A DNA stretch of 64,000 nt from Macrotis lagotis (GCF_037893015.1 NC_133666.1:1-64000); one strand, 5' to 3'; shown: positions 25,467-38,500, numbered from the stretch's first letter. A program made the numbers and translations. The notes: generated by a model from the letters alone, not told the origin.

Positions 25467-26262
25467 AAAATAAATATATTTCCTCACCTGTTCATCTGAG
25501 TAGTTGGTATTTCTGTAAATATTCATCCATTTCACTCAAGTTGTCAATTTATTGGCACACAGTTCATGAAAGTAGCTCTGAATTAAGTCTTTAATTCCCT
25601 CTTAATTGATGGTTAATTCACCCTTTTCATTTTTGATACTAGTAATATGATATACTTCCTTTTTTCAATTAGATTAACCAAAGGTTTGTCTATTTCATTG
25701 GCTTTTTCATAAAACTGACTCTAAGTTTTATTTATGAGATCAATAGTCTTGTAGCTTTCTGTTTTATTAATCTCCACTTTGATTTACAGAATTTCTAATT
25801 TGGTATTAAATTTAGAATCTTTAATTTGTTCTTTTTTAGCTTTTTTAGTTGTATACCAAATTCACTGCTCTCCTCTACCTCTATTTTATTCATAGAGGCA
25901 TTTAGAGATATAAAGTTTCCCCTCAAAACTGCCTTGGCTGTGTCCCAGAAATTTTGGTATGATACTTCATTAGTATCATTTTCTTGGATATAACTTTAGA
26001 TAATTTCCATTGTTTGCTTTTGATCCACCTATTATTTAAGACAACGTTCTTTAATTTCCAATAAATGTTTTGTTTATCTTTCCATGACCCTTTAATACAT
26101 GGAATTTTTATTGTATTATGGTCTGAGAAGTGTATATTTATTATTTCTGTCTTTATGCATTTGATTATAAGGTCTTTGTGTCCTACTACATCGTCAATTT
26201 TGGTATAGGTGCCATGTATTGCTGAGAAAAAAGTGCATTCTTTCCTGTCCCCATTAAGAGGA

Positions 26263-27059
26263 CTCATAGGAGAAGTGTTGCAAAAAAGTAGAAATGGTAA
26301 GATTTGACAAGCAAGTCGATATTGTGAAGTGGGTTGGAGTGGGGTGTCGAGGATGTTACAGAAACTGATAGCCTGTCTGAGTGGAAGGATGGAAGTGCTC
26401 TCTGTTGTGATAGGGAAGTTCAGAAACAGGGGTTGAAACACAAAGACAACAATCCCTGCCATCAAGGGAATTTGCATTCTATCTGGGAAAACAACATAGT
26501 CATCTATAACATGAGTTGGCCAGCTAGAGTTCAAGGGCCAAATCTGGCTGCCAGAGTAGCTGGCTCACATCTTGCCCTCTCATGCCTTTGACAAGTAAGG
26601 TTCATATCCTGAAAATCCCTCAGAATCTTAACACGGTTCACTGAGATGCTGGGTTTCTTTGTAACAAATATTGTAGAATTAGGTTAAGTAAAGGGCAAAA
26701 AACAAAAGTCCCTGTGTTTTGGATCAGCCTTGGATGCACATTGACTGAGACGAACCTGAGCAAATTCTATGATCTCTATAATTGGCTTTCTTCTATTTGT
26801 GTGCGTAGGGGGAAGAGTGGGAGAGGGATGCCCTCCATTTGTTTTGACTTCATTTGAAGACTTTTCTGCTACTTGGTTGTGGGGATCTAAGCAAGACTGG
26901 GCTATTCCCCTCCCATCTTTCTGAAGCAGCTGCTCCTCACCCCCTTGATTCTTCCACCTCCTGCTGTGGTGAACTCCTGACCTGCCCCCACCCCACGGGT
27001 CAATTAGCTCTCTTTCTGTCTTTCTAGTTGCCTTGTGTTGGAAAAATGGCCCACTCTCA
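26263..27059. other. Upstream flank of duplicated promoter
   Basis: Bases 26,330-26,450 resemble an antisense L2 fragment (gcctgtctgagtggaaggatgg... gggaagttcag). The rest shows no gene. An open minus-strand frame at 27,070-26,684 has no recognisable family. Confidence 0.4.
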
Positions 27060-27441
27060 TCTTTTGTCAATTAGGATATGGGGCTGCGTTGCATCTGCTG
27101 GCAGAGGGCTCTCTGGGCTTTAGGCCGCTGATCGCGCCAGTGTTTTCCGGGTTCTCGTGCACCTGCGCAGAACGGGTCTTGCTCGACATCACCCGGAAGA
27201 GAAGGGTGCAGGAGGCAGATCCTCGTGGGAGACTGGTGGCGCAGGAGGCAGGTTCCTGGCGGGAGGCTGGAAGGGCTAGACGGGGCGTGCCAGAATGGAG
27301 TCTGGGCAGGAAAGCACCTCCAAGCCCAGTGGAAGTCAGATATGCAGACAGCTCCACAGCCGGACAGGCGCACGCCAGAGTGGTAGAACCAAAAGCGCAG
27401 GCCGGAAAGCCAAAGATAAAAGTCGCTGGGAGCCCATAGTC
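27046..27441 (+). promoter_or_regulatory. Duplicated CpG-rich promoter, upstream copy
   Basis: Base-by-base similarity to the gene's own promoter at 29,262-29,480: both have atctttt.tca.t.aggac/tat, GGGCTGCG, GGCAGAGGGC, the identical block GCCGCTGATCGCGCCAG (27,124-27,140 versus 29,340-29,356), an NRF1-like C.CCTGCGCAG (27,159-27,170) and an ETS-like CCCGGAAGAGAAGG (27,192-27,205). The copy has about 150 extra bases before the exon-like part. No TATA box. It may be an alternative promoter. Confidence 0.7.
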
Positions 27442-27522
27442 TTGGAGAGCGAGAAGGCTATACTGTCGGGCTTCCTGTTCAGCGCCCTCACTTTCCAGAG
27501 CCTCAACTCCAAGGATGAGACG
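27442..27522 (+). pseudogene. Duplicated exon 1 of the Abraxas-like gene
   Basis: 27 codons align with the real exon 1 (29,481-29,567): [18 protein letters not shown] against [18 protein letters not shown]. The start codon position is TTG, and two codons after Lys are deleted. The 3' edge keeps a GT donor, CG|GTGAGT, closer to consensus than that of the real exon, and in the same phase (0). The frame is open upstream to an ATG at 27,295, so a transcript starting here could give a 76-residue N-terminal alternative spliced to exon 2. It is either a dead duplicate or an alternative first exon; the sequence alone cannot say. Confidence 0.75.
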
Positions 27523-27584
27523 GTGAGTCCTGGAGGAATCAAGGTGGTGGTGAGCCATTGGCAAGCCGCCAGCCGAGGCAGTGG

Positions 27585-27608
27585 CGGGGGGGGGGGGGGG
27601 GGGGGGGG
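27585..27608 (+). repeat. Poly-G tract
   Basis: About 23 consecutive G, followed by G/A-rich DNA to about 27,830. G-quadruplex forming potential on the plus strand. Confidence 0.9.
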
Positions 27609-27829
27609 AAGAGACGAGCAGCGGGGGGAGGGGATGCGGGAAAGAAAAAGGGAGGCGGGGTGAGGAGATGCGAGAGAGAAAAGGGGAGGGCAGAGGGGAG
27701 GGGACGAGGTTGAGACCAAGGGGGATGTGGGACAGACCAAGGGAGGACAATTGTGGGGGGAGACGTCTGACAGACAAGAAGGGAGGGCAGGCGGGGTAAG
27801 GATGGGAAAGACCAAGGAACGGCAGCCTC

Positions 27830-29135
27830 CCCTCTATCTGGGACAAGTCCTTCTGCCTGGCCTGGGTCCTTTTAGTTAGGGTGTGTCCTGCTAGCTGGGA
27901 CTTGTCCCTCTACCTGGGATAAGCCTACCTGAGATGGGTCCCCCTACCTGGTGTGGGTCCCTCTATGTGGTTGGGTCCTTCTATGTGCGCTGGGTCCCTC
28001 TACCAGGGGTGAATTCCTCACGTTGTAATAGATCCCTCTCCCTGGGATGGGTTCTTCTATCTTTAATAGCACCCTCTTCCTGGAGTGGGTCTCTCTACCT
28101 GGGATATGTCCCTCTACCTGAGATGGGTCCCTCTACCAGGGACAGGTCTATCTACCTGAGACGGGTCCCTGTACCTGGTGTGGGTCCCTGTACCTGGGAT
28201 GGGTCCCTCTATCTGCACTGGGTCCCTCTCCTTCGGATGGGTCCCTCTACCGGGGGTGGATAGATCCCTCTTCCAGGGACAAGTTTCTCTACCTTAGGTG
28301 GGTCCCTCTACCTGGGACGAGTCCCTCTACTTGCAATAGGTCCCTCTACCTAGGACATATCCCTCTACCTGGGATATATCCCTGTATGTGGGCTGGGTCC
28401 CTCTAGCTGGGCTGGGTCCCTCTACCTAGGGTGGGTGCCTCTACCTGGGACAGGTCTGTCTACGTGAGGTGGGTCCCCCTACCTGGTGTGGGTCCCTCTC
28501 CCTGGGATGGGTCCCTCTACCAGGGTAAATTCCTCAACCTGTAATAGATCCCTTTCCCTGGGATGGGTTTCTCTACCTTAGGTGGGTCCCTCTACCTGGG
28601 ATAGGTTACTCTACCTGGGATAGGTTCCTCTACCTGGGGTGGGTCCCTCTGCATGAGACGTGTCCCTCTACCTGGGACAGGTCTATCTACCTGAGACGGG
28701 TCCCTGTACCTGGTGTGGGTCCCTGCACCTGGGATGGGTCCCTCTATCTGCACTGGGTCCCTCTCCTTCGGATGGGTCCCTCTACCAGGGGTGGATAGAT
28801 CCCTCTTCCTGGGACGAATTTCTCTACCTTAGGTGGGTCTCTCTACCTGGGACGAGTCCCTCTACTTGCAATAGGTCCCTCTACCCAGGACATGTCCCTC
28901 TACCTGGGATGTATCCCTCTACGTGGGATGGGTCCCTCTAGCTGGGCTGGGTCCCTCTACCTAGGGTGGGTGCCTCTACCTGGGACAGGTCTATCTACGT
29001 GAGGTGGCTCCCCCTACTTGGTGTGGGTCCCTCTCCCTGGGATGGGTCCCTCTACCAGGGGTCGATTCCTCACCTTGTAATAGATCCCTCTTCCTGGGAT
29101 GAGTCCCTCTACCTAGGATGGGTCTCTCTACTTGG
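27830..29135 (+). repeat. 19-bp minisatellite with ~535-bp higher-order period
   Basis: The tandem unit is close to GGGTCCCTCTACCTGGGAT, about 65-70 imperfect copies. Variant units recur in the same order: the block beginning GACAGGTCTATCTACC is at 28,141 and again at 28,676, and the CTACCAGGG...TTCCTCA...TAATAGATCCC marker is near 28,002, 28,516 and 29,053. The array thus has a higher-order period of roughly 28 units. It lies between the two promoter copies. Its open frames are a by-product of the repeat. Confidence 0.9.
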
Positions 29136-29261
29136 AGCAGGAAACTGGACCTGTCCGTCCCCTCACATCCAATTTTCCTCCTCTGGGACACAGGGAAGAC
29201 ACCCAGCAGGCCTTCAGGTCCCACCACGTGACCCGATCAAGTCAGATGACCCCGAAACCAT

Positions 29262-29480
29262 TCTGGCCAAGGGGATCTTTTATCAGTCAGGACATTGGGC
29301 TGCGGCGCGTTTGCCGGCAGAGGGCGCTCTCGGCCTTGCGCCGCTGATCGCGCCAGCCTTTTCCCGGGCTCTCACGCGCCTGCGCAGAATGGGTTGTGTG
29401 CATCAGCCGGAAGAGAAGGGGGCGGGCGGCAGGTCCGTGGCCGGAGGCTAGAAGGCCTAGGCTGGGTGCTGGCTGGAGCC
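29262..29480 (+). promoter_or_regulatory. CpG-rich promoter and 5' UTR of the Abraxas-like gene
   Basis: GC- and CpG-rich, TATA-less. It contains an NRF1-like GCGCCTGCGCAG (29,376-29,387) and an ETS/GABPA-like CCGGAAG (29,407-29,413), both conserved in the upstream duplicate. High GC continues through exon 1 to about 29,960. The TSS probably lies near 29,390-29,450 by inference. Confidence 0.65.
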
Positions 29481-29567
29481 ATGGAGTTCGAGAAGACATC
29501 GGCCATGCTCTCGGGCTTCCTGTTCAGCGCCCTCGCTTTCCAGAACCTTAACTCCAACGGGGACGCG
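29481..29567 (+). CDS. ABRAXAS1: ABRAXAS1-like exon 1 (residues 1-29)
   Basis: Starts at ATG in GCC-ATG-G, a good Kozak context. Encodes [20 protein letters not shown] and on to D28-A29. This is the first strand and helix of the MPN fold, and the TSAxLSGF...ALAFQ wording is that of ABRAXAS1. The donor is CG|GTGAGG, phase 0. A second copy of this exon lies 2 kb upstream. Confidence 0.92.
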
Positions 29568-32500
29568 GTGAGGCCGTGAGGAGTCAAGGCCACGGCCGGG
29601 GAGCCATTGGCGAGCCGCTAGCAGGGGGCGGGGAGGGCATGGCAGCGGGTGGGGAGGGGACGCGGGAGAGAGGAAGGGAGGGCGCGGGGAGGGGGACACG
29701 GGAGAGACCAAGGGAGGACAGCGGGGGCAAGGGACGCGGGAGAGACCAAGAGAGGGCAGTGGGGGGAGGGGACGCCGGAGACGGGAAAGGGGAGGGGTAG
29801 GGGAGCCAGGGGAGAGGTCTGGGGGGCTGGGGAGGTGAACCCAGCTCCACCCTGCCAGGCCAGGATCCGGCCTCTTCTCCAGATTGAGGAAGGCCCAGCC
29901 CCCTCAGGGGCGGACCTCAGGAGCCTCCTCTGCACACCCCCTGCTCAGTGGGTCTCAGAGGACTCTCAGCACAGCCCAGGGATTCCGAGGGCTGCTTATT
30001 GATTTCGAAACCACACATGAGTGTCCTCGATGATTGTGTGTCTGCGTGTGTACGTGTTCATACACGTCGGTAGATTTTCATTTTCTTAAATATTTCACAG
30101 ATGATGAGGGGAGGGTTGGCCACAGCATTTCCACCCACAGGCCCTAACCCCCCTTTGTTGGACTGGGAGTGTTATTTATTCAGTTGACTAACATTTTCTC
30201 TGGCCACCTCTCCCCAGTCCCCCTAAAAGAAAGAAACAGAAAAAAAATTGCTTCTCAGGGAAAGAAAAATGGCATTGGCCATATCCCCAAGTGTATGTCT
30301 AGTTCTGCATCTCAATCCAGAGGATGGCTACCTTCATCTTTGGTCCTCTGAAATGTGGACATTGCCCTGTCAGGGAAAAATCAAAATGATTTTTCTTGAT
30401 AATGAATAATGGTACAGTACAAAATTGCTTCATCCACTCATTTCACCCAGGTTGCTCAAAATCTCATACACACGTTATAATTTGTTCAGCAGTCCCTTCG
30501 TGTCTATTTCCTTGCCACAAGCTGCATCCTTTCCCCCTTTTTTTGACATCTTTGGAAGTGTAGGTATAGGAGTAACAGCTCTAGTTTATAGGTTAATCAC
30601 AGTTACTAGTGACTTTGGGACCATGGGTCTAAAATCTTTTCCATATTAGCTGCACCAGCCCACTGCCCCACCCAATGGTTGATAGATAACTTTGCCCATT
30701 TTCCTACAGCTCCTCCAACATTTGTCATTACCCAATTTTGTCCTGAGGTAGACTCTCAGTTGCTTTCATTTCTGTTGATCCATGCAGTGATTAGGAGAGG
30801 GTTTTGTTTCTTTTCTTTCTTGTGACCCTTGATTCCTTGGTTTTTCTGCCTCTGAAAACTGCTTCCTTGCCTCCACTGACCTTTTATCAATTGGCACATG
30901 GTTCTTACCTCACCTTTGTCATAGTCTTCCAAAAGTATCAGCAGTTCATCATTAGCATTGTCTCTCCTTTGAAGGTGATAATTCTAAGCAGCAGTCCAAA
31001 TCACTTGAGGCTGGCACTTAGAAATACTGAGTTTTTCTTGATTTGTCAAAGTGCTACTTTTTTTTCCTGTTGGACAATGAAGAAAAATGCTTAAATAATA
31101 AAGCTAAGTACCTTAGTGCTATGGTAAAACACTGGGCATTGTATAAGGGTGAAAAAGTTTTTAGACCTATATATACATTTATTTTAAATTTTCAGGAGTA
31201 TGCCTGCCTCCTTGATTAGAAAAAAAAGCCTAAAGAATAAAAAAAAACCTTTTAACCCATTTAAAATAATTGACTCCCATACCCATATTTTCTTTCAGAC
31301 AACACATTTCTCCCAATCTCACCATCTCTTCCTCTCTTCAATCCACATAAATTAATCTTCTCCATCACTTAATTCTGTCACACCACTTCTCTGCTAAGTT
31401 TGATTTTTATGTGAAGGGCACCACTATCCTTCCAATCAACCCAGATTTTAAATGTACTCTTCCTCACACCCAAATCTTGAGAGTTGATGTGGAAGTGGAA
31501 GCACATACTGACACATTTAATTACAGTGATCAATTATAAATGATTCAAGAGAAGAGATTCTTTCCATAGGGGGGGCTATAGAATTGGAATGTTGTATATG
31601 CTCTTGCCAAATTAGCTGGTTTTATGACAATAATTTTATTTGTTATCAGGGTAAATGTGGATGGAAATGACTGACTTCAAAATAAAAGATAATCAAAAAA
31701 AGGTTTTTTCCATCTTCTCCCCTTCCCTCCCTTCTCTCAACCCCACCCCTTCCCCAATTAGTTAAAGACCTCTTTGGTAGATTTCTTACAGAAATTTCAG
31801 TAGCCTCCTGACTTATGGCTTTCTCATCTCTAGTTCATTCAAATAGGTGTGACCATGACTGATGCTCACAAAGTTTCAGTGGGATTTGAAGTCAAAAACA
31901 AACTCTTTAGTTTGACATATACAGTAAACTGTTAATTGACTTGCTTCTTCCTTCTGTTTCAAATTCCCTCCTTACTTTCACACAACCCATTTCCTGTCCT
32001 ACTTGGAAAACTTCTAAACATCCCCTCTCCTGTCTTCACCTTTATATCAGCTGTCCCTTATACCTGCCTCTCAGAACCCCTAGTGCCCTTCAAAGCTCAG
32101 CTCAATCATCACTGTAATGCTTTACACAATCTCCCTCCCCCCAGCTCCTAGTTCCTCCTTCCTCCAATGCCCCAATTTTATTTAAGGCAAATACTGAATT
32201 TTCTTAACCACCCCCAACACAAAGTAGGTACTTAATAACTAGTTGTTGATTGATATGGTTTGACAACCTCCAATGAACCCTCGTTCCTCAGAGAATAAAG
32301 TTTGAACTCCTCTCAGCATGCAGATGTCTCCACGTTTTTAATACCTTGTACCTATATGCCAGGAAATTATACTTGTAGCCACAGTAGGCATCTTACCACC
32401 TCCTGACCCTGTTATCCTCATTCTTGATTCCCAGCCTTTGCCCATCTAGCTTCTACCAGGAATGTCCTTTTCCCAATTAGACTGGAAAGTCCTTGAGAAC

Positions 32501-35500
32501 AGAGACTGCTTGTTTTGGGTTTTTTTAAAACTTTATTTGCATTCTCAGCACTGAGCATAATGCCTGGCATATGGTGGCTTGTGATTGGCAGTGTTTGATA
32601 CTATGATAAATGTTGATTGACTAAATCCTCCCTTCAGGCTTTCAGTTATGGTCCTGCTGCAGTCATTCGTTCAATAAACATAAAGAGCTTTCTTTATGCA
32701 AGCACTGTGCTAGGACAAGGAAAATCAGTATTTATGCCTTGGATTGACTTTTAGTTTACAGGATGAAGCTCCCTTCTGTAGGAAAAGCAGTGACACAAAC
32801 TAACATAGATGTTCTCTTAAGTCTAGGTTACCTAGAGATTTAGTAAATAAGTATATTTATATGACTTTTATCTTTTAAAGTAGAGTAAGACCTATATCTT
32901 TGTAGGATTAAAACAATCATAGGTATAGAAGATTCTTTTTAAAGGCTAAGTTCCCCTTTTTGGCAGCTGGGAAAAGGGAAGGGGTGACTAAAAGTTAAGT
33001 TCCTCTTTCCATTTTAAGTGGATAATGTTTTTTTTTTCCCCTTTAGTCTTAAGTCAAATAGAAACTTCCAAGGTTAGCAGTTTGAAGATTGGGCCACAGG
33101 GAGTGGGGTGGGACCAGGACATGACTTATAATTTTCTGTTTCCCACTTAAACTTCCTGGTTACAAAAAGGCCTCACCTGTAGGGCAAGGACTTCTGGGAT
33201 AATCTCACTTCGAGAATTTGGCTTAAGAAAACCTGGGTAAAGTAAACTCAAATAAAATGGCTTGCCCAGTTGAATTAAGCTCAAAACAAGTTTCCTAAAT
33301 TTCTTTTTATTCCTTTTATCTGTTATAAAAATGGGCTCCATACATCACTCCTTAGTCACTATTTCCTGAGGAATTAGTTTACCTGACTTAATGGTAACTT
33401 GATAGCCTTTCTATGAAATCATTTTCACTTGGAAACTATACCTCAGGATTATTTTGTTTCAGATAATTAATTTTAACCTTTAGGTGCTGGGTAGTTACAA
33501 AGACATCCAAAAAGCCCCTACCTTCAAACAGTTCATATTCCAGTGCAAACAGAAATAAAATACAAGACAATTTGAGGAGAATGCTTAAAAACAAGAGGAA
33601 TCAGGAAAGATTTCACAACATATTGGTCCCTTAGTTGAGTATGGAAGGAAGCCAATCATTCTTTTTTTCCACAATTGATATATTATTTTATTTTTCCAAT
33701 TATATGTTATAAAAGTTTGTCAACATTCATCCACTTGCATATTCATATTTTTAAATTACATAATTTCCTTCCCTACCCTATTCCCATCAGCAGTGAACAG
33801 TCAAGTGAATATTGTATATACACATTTGTGTTTAACATATTTACAGATTAGTTATTTTTGGTATGAGGAATTAGGATTAAGGGAAAAGAAAGAAAACCAT
33901 GAGATATGAAAGAAAAAAAATGTTTAAAAAGTGAATGTGGGGGCACCTGGGTGGTTCAGTGGATATAGCACAGGCCCTGGAGTCAGGAGTGCCTGAGTTC
34001 AAAACCATCTTCAGACACTTAATAATTACCTAGCTGTGTGGCCTTGAGCAAGCCACTTAGCCCCATTGCCTTGCAAAAACCTTACAAAAAGTGATTAGAG
34101 TTTTCTACTCAGATTCTATAGGGTTTTTGTTTTGTTTTGTTATTTTCGTCCTCTAGATGGGGATGGCATTGTTCATAGACAGTCTTCTAGGGTTATCTTA
34201 GCTCTCTGAATTGCTTGAGAGGAGGTGCATCCATCAGTTGATCAATCTGTTGTTAATGTGGACAATGTTCTCTGGGTTCTGCTCCCTTCACTCACATCAG
34301 TTCTTGTAATTCATTCAGGGCTTCTCTAGAGTCCAACCATTCATGGTTTCTTATAGAACAATAGTATTCCATAGCATTCATATACCATACTTGTTCAACC
34401 ATTCCCCAATAGATGGGTATCCCTTAATTTCCAATGCTTTTCCATTACAAAAAGAACTATGAATAATTTGAAATATGTGAGACTTTTCCCATTTTTAATT
34501 CTTCTGGATATAGGAATTGGAATTGCTTGGTCAAAGCATTTGATCAGTTCTTTTGTTCTCTGGACATAGTACTATATTGCTCTTTAGAATGGTTGGATCA
34601 CTTTACAATTCTACCAACAGTGCATTAATGTCCCAATCCTACAATCTCTCCAACAGTGATCATTTTTCCTTTTTGTCATCTTAGCCAATCTGATAGTGTG
34701 AAGTAGAACTTGATAGTTGTTTAAATTTTCATATCTCCAGTATTAATTTGGAGCATTGTTTCATATAATTCCATTATAGCTTTAATTTCTTCATTTGAAA
34801 ACCGTTCATAGCTTTTGACCAATTAACAACTGGGGAATGACTTAGAAACTTATAAATTTGATGCAATTTTCTGTGTAATTTAGGAATGAGACGAAGCTAA
34901 GCATTCTAGGTATAAAAAATAGCTTCCTCATAGGCATGCAGGTGAGAGATGGAATAATGAGTTCAGGGAATGTAGAGGAGGTTAGTGTATAAAATGTGTG
35001 TGACCTAAATCTGGAAAGGTAGTCTGGAGCCATTCTGAAAGGTTTTAAATGTCAAGTTAAGTTGGCATTTTTCTTTGAGGCAGTGGAAAACCTTTTGAGA
35101 TTTGTGAACAGGGATTAGCACGATTAGATTTGTGATTTGGGAAAATGATTTTGGCAACTCTGGGAATGGATTGAAAACAGGAGCAAAGGAAGGGCGGCTA
35201 GGTGGTGCAGTGGATAAAGCACCAGCCCTGGAGTCAGGAGTACCTGGGTTCAAATCCGGTCTCAGACACTTAATAATTACCTAGCTGTGTGGCCCTGGGC
35301 AAGCCACTTAACCCCATTGCCTAGCAAAAACCTAAAAAAAGGAGCAAAGGAAAAAGGAGGAGGTGGATTAGATTCTAATGTGAGGGGGGAAAATATGGAT
35401 AGAAAAGATGGCTGAGATAAAACTGAAAAGCCTGGGTGATGGATTAGAAACTTAAGGGGTGGCAGAGGGGATCGTTGATTCCAAATTGTCAAGTGTGTCT

Positions 35501-38500
35501 GAGAGGAAGATTGGTGGTACCTTTAACAGAAATAGGAAAGTTTGGAGAAAGGGTAGGTAAAAGGGGAAGAAAATGGGGTTTGTTTTGGTTGTAGTGAGTT
35601 TTGAGTTGCTTAAGAACATTAGGGAGCAAGAAACATGATAATCTCCAGCAATAGAGTCCATGTTAATCTTCCCCTTATCACAATTTTGACAATACTTACT
35701 CATACCATTCATTTTAACATACTGGCTTCTGTTATTTAACTAATGCATGCTTTCTCTCCAGCTAGGCCAAGTGAGGTTTCTTTTGTATCCTCTTTTGTAT
35801 TAGCACATTGTAGGTTGGAATGAATGAGTAAAAATATCTCAATATTAGTTTATTTCATGTATTGCTTCTTTTTTGTATCTCTCTAGGAAGGTTTTCTTCT
35901 TGGGGAAATAAACGGTGAATTAAGCAGCTGCCCTACAGACCCTTCATTGAGTGACGTTCAAGTTGTTCAAACAATCAGTGAGTCTATACTATGTATTATC
36001 TGTGTGTCTAATCAGTATAAATTTTATTTTAAAGCATTTGTAAGATAATTTTAAAAATATTTTCAATGGAGATTATAGATAAAATGAATACCTTCCTTTT
36101 CCCTCACATAAACGTATTAGACAGTGCTTGGCAAAAGTAGGAAAAAACTAAAGACAAAGGCACAGAAAGAATTACAAATGAAAAGTTTGAGAGACTGTTT
36201 CTGGGTAATTAATAATCAATTTTTGAATTGTACTAGCAAATAATCAATAAATTGGGGTCAGTGACTTCTTTTGTGACTGGAGAACCTTGAATGTTTTAAA
36301 TACCTTTGGAAAAGGGAGGTGTGCCTGAGGGTAAAAATCAACTCAGTTTGCTTAATAGTTAATGAGAGAATGAATATTTTAATGAGAGGTGAGCTTTTTT
36401 TTTTTAATGAGAGGCTGGGGGAAGTAACTTTCATAATGTCAGCATTCCTAGATCATTCTGCCTCCAGTAGTTTATACAAGAATCTATTCTCCATCCAGTC
36501 CTAGTTGAATTTGAGTAGTGCTGAGGATGCAGTAAGAATTTCACCTAGATAAGGTGGTCTGGGTGGGGGAGATTTGGAGGCTAGGCCAGAAATGTCCTTG
36601 GACTTTGAATGAGCAAGCAAAAAGATGGCTTTTGGGGTCCTATATTTAAAATTGGTTATTAATATGAAAAAATTATCATGTTTGTAATATTTTATACATT
36701 TTGTGGTCAATTTAAATGGGATTTCTTTATCTCTTCCTGCTGGGCTTTATTAGTAATATATAGTAATGCTAATGATTTATGTGGATATGTTTTATATTCT
36801 CTAACTTTGCTGATGTTGTTAATAGTTTCAATTAATGTCTTAGTCAATTCCCTACTGTTCTTTAAGGAAACCATCATATGATACGCCAAAAGCAATCATT
36901 TTGTTTCCTTCTTTGACTGCGCTTATTCTCTCACTTTCATTTCTCTGTCTTATTGTTGGTCCTAGTACTTCTATCACTGTATCAAATAGTGGGGCTCCTT
37001 GTTTTACTCCTGATCTTATAGGAAAGACTATAGTTTATCCCTATGATATGTAATGCTCACTTTTGGTTTTAGATACAATAAGTAAGATCCCCTTACTCCT
37101 ATGATTCTTATGTATTTTGACAGGAATAGACATTTTACCTTGTCAAAAAACTTTCTTTGTATGGTGATATAGGCATATGATTTGTTGTTGCTACTGTTGT
37201 TATTCTTGTCAGTTATGTTTCTTTTTTCTCTGTTTTTTTAAATTTAAATTTATTTTTTATTAAAGATATTATTTGAGTTTTACATTTTCCCCCAGTCTTG
37301 GTTCCCTCCCCCCTCCCCCCCACAGAATGCACTCTGTCAGTCTTTACTTTGTTGCCATGTTGTACCTTGATCCAAATTGGGTGTGATGAGAGAGAAATCA
37401 TATCCTTAAAGAGAAGTCTAAGAGGTAACAAGATCAGACAATAAGCTATCTGTTTTTTTTCTAAATTAAAGGGAATAGTCCTTGTACTTTGTTCAAACTC
37501 CACAGTTCTTATCTGGATACAGATGGTACTCTCCTTTGTAGACAACCCAAAATTGTTCCTGATTGTTGCACTGATGGAATGAGCAAGTCCTTCAAGCTTG
37601 AACATCACTCCCATGTTGCTGTTAGGGTGTACAGTGTTTTTCTGGTTCTTCTCATCTCACTCAGCATCAGTTCATGCAAATCCCTCCAGGTTTCCCTGAA
37701 ATCCCGTCCCTCCTGATTTCTAAAAGAACAATAGTGTTCCATGACATACATATACCACAATTTGCTAAGCCATTCCCCAATTGAAGGACATTTACTGGAT
37801 TTCCAATTCTTTGCCACCACAAACAGGGCTGCTATAAATATTTTTGTACAAGTAATGTTTTTACCCTTTTTCATCATCTCTTCAGGGTATAGACCCAGTA
37901 GTAGTATTGCTGGGTCAAAGGCTATGTACATTTTTGTTGCCCTTTGGGCATAGTTCCAAATAGCTCTCCAGAAGGGTTGGATGAGTTCACAGCTCCATCA
38001 ACAGTGGAATAGTGTCCCAGATTTCCCACATCCCTTCCAACAATGATCATTATACCTCCTGGTCATACTGGCCAATCTGAGAGATGTGAAGTGGTACCTC
38101 AGAGAAGCTTTAATTTGCATTTCTCTAATAATTAATGATTTAGAGCATTTTTTCATATCCCTATGGATTGCTTTGATCTCCTCATCTGTAAATTGCCTTT
38201 GCATCTCCTTTGACCATTTGTCAATTGGGGAATGGCTTTTTGGTTTCAAAATATGACTCAGTTCTCTGTATATTTTAGAAATGAGTCCTTTGTCAGAATC
38301 AGTTGTAAAGATCTTTTCCCAATTTACTACATTTCTTTTGATCTTGGTTACATTGGTTTTATCTGTGCAAAAGCTTTTTAATTTAATGTAATCGAAATCA
38401 TCTAATTGGTTTTTGGTGATGTTCTCCAACTCTTCCTTAGTCATAAACTGTTCCCCTTTCCATAGATCTGACAGGTAGACTAGTCCTTGATCTTCTAATT

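Larger units (their letters stand above)
22690..26262 (-). mobile_element. L1, 5'-truncated, antisense
   Basis: Reading the minus strand from 26,262 down: the end of the endonuclease ([20 protein letters not shown]), the RT region with the FADD-encoding DNA near 24,548-24,560, the C-terminal ORF2 (23,582-23,007) and the 3' UTR. Many frameshifts and stops. It is truncated 5' within the endonuclease. A sense SINE interrupts it at 25,315-25,466. Confidence 0.85.
29568..35886 (+). other. Intron 1 of ABRAXAS1-like gene
   Basis: GT...AG (CTCTAG at the 3' end), 6.3 kb. The first 400 bases are G-rich with GGGA repeats. It carries an L1-like antisense remnant (30,370-30,990), an L2 3' end (32,040-32,625), an antisense L1 3' end (33,655-34,870), an antisense L2 piece and two sense SINEs. 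Bases 29,960-30,370, 31,000-32,040 and 32,630-33,650 show no gene or clear repeat. Confidence 0.85.

Noticed and set aside
27067..27846. 259-codon minus-strand frame, Pro/Ser/Leu-rich
   Set aside because: It is the antisense of G-rich promoter and poly-G DNA; low complexity and no family.
27934..29451. Long open frames across the minisatellite (109, 93 and 161 codons)
   Set aside because: They arise from the repeat unit and interrupted frames; periodic codons and no splice or start context.
29584..30002. Overlapping Gly/Arg- and Pro-rich frames after exon 1
   Set aside because: GGGA-repeat DNA of early intron 1; low complexity on both strands.
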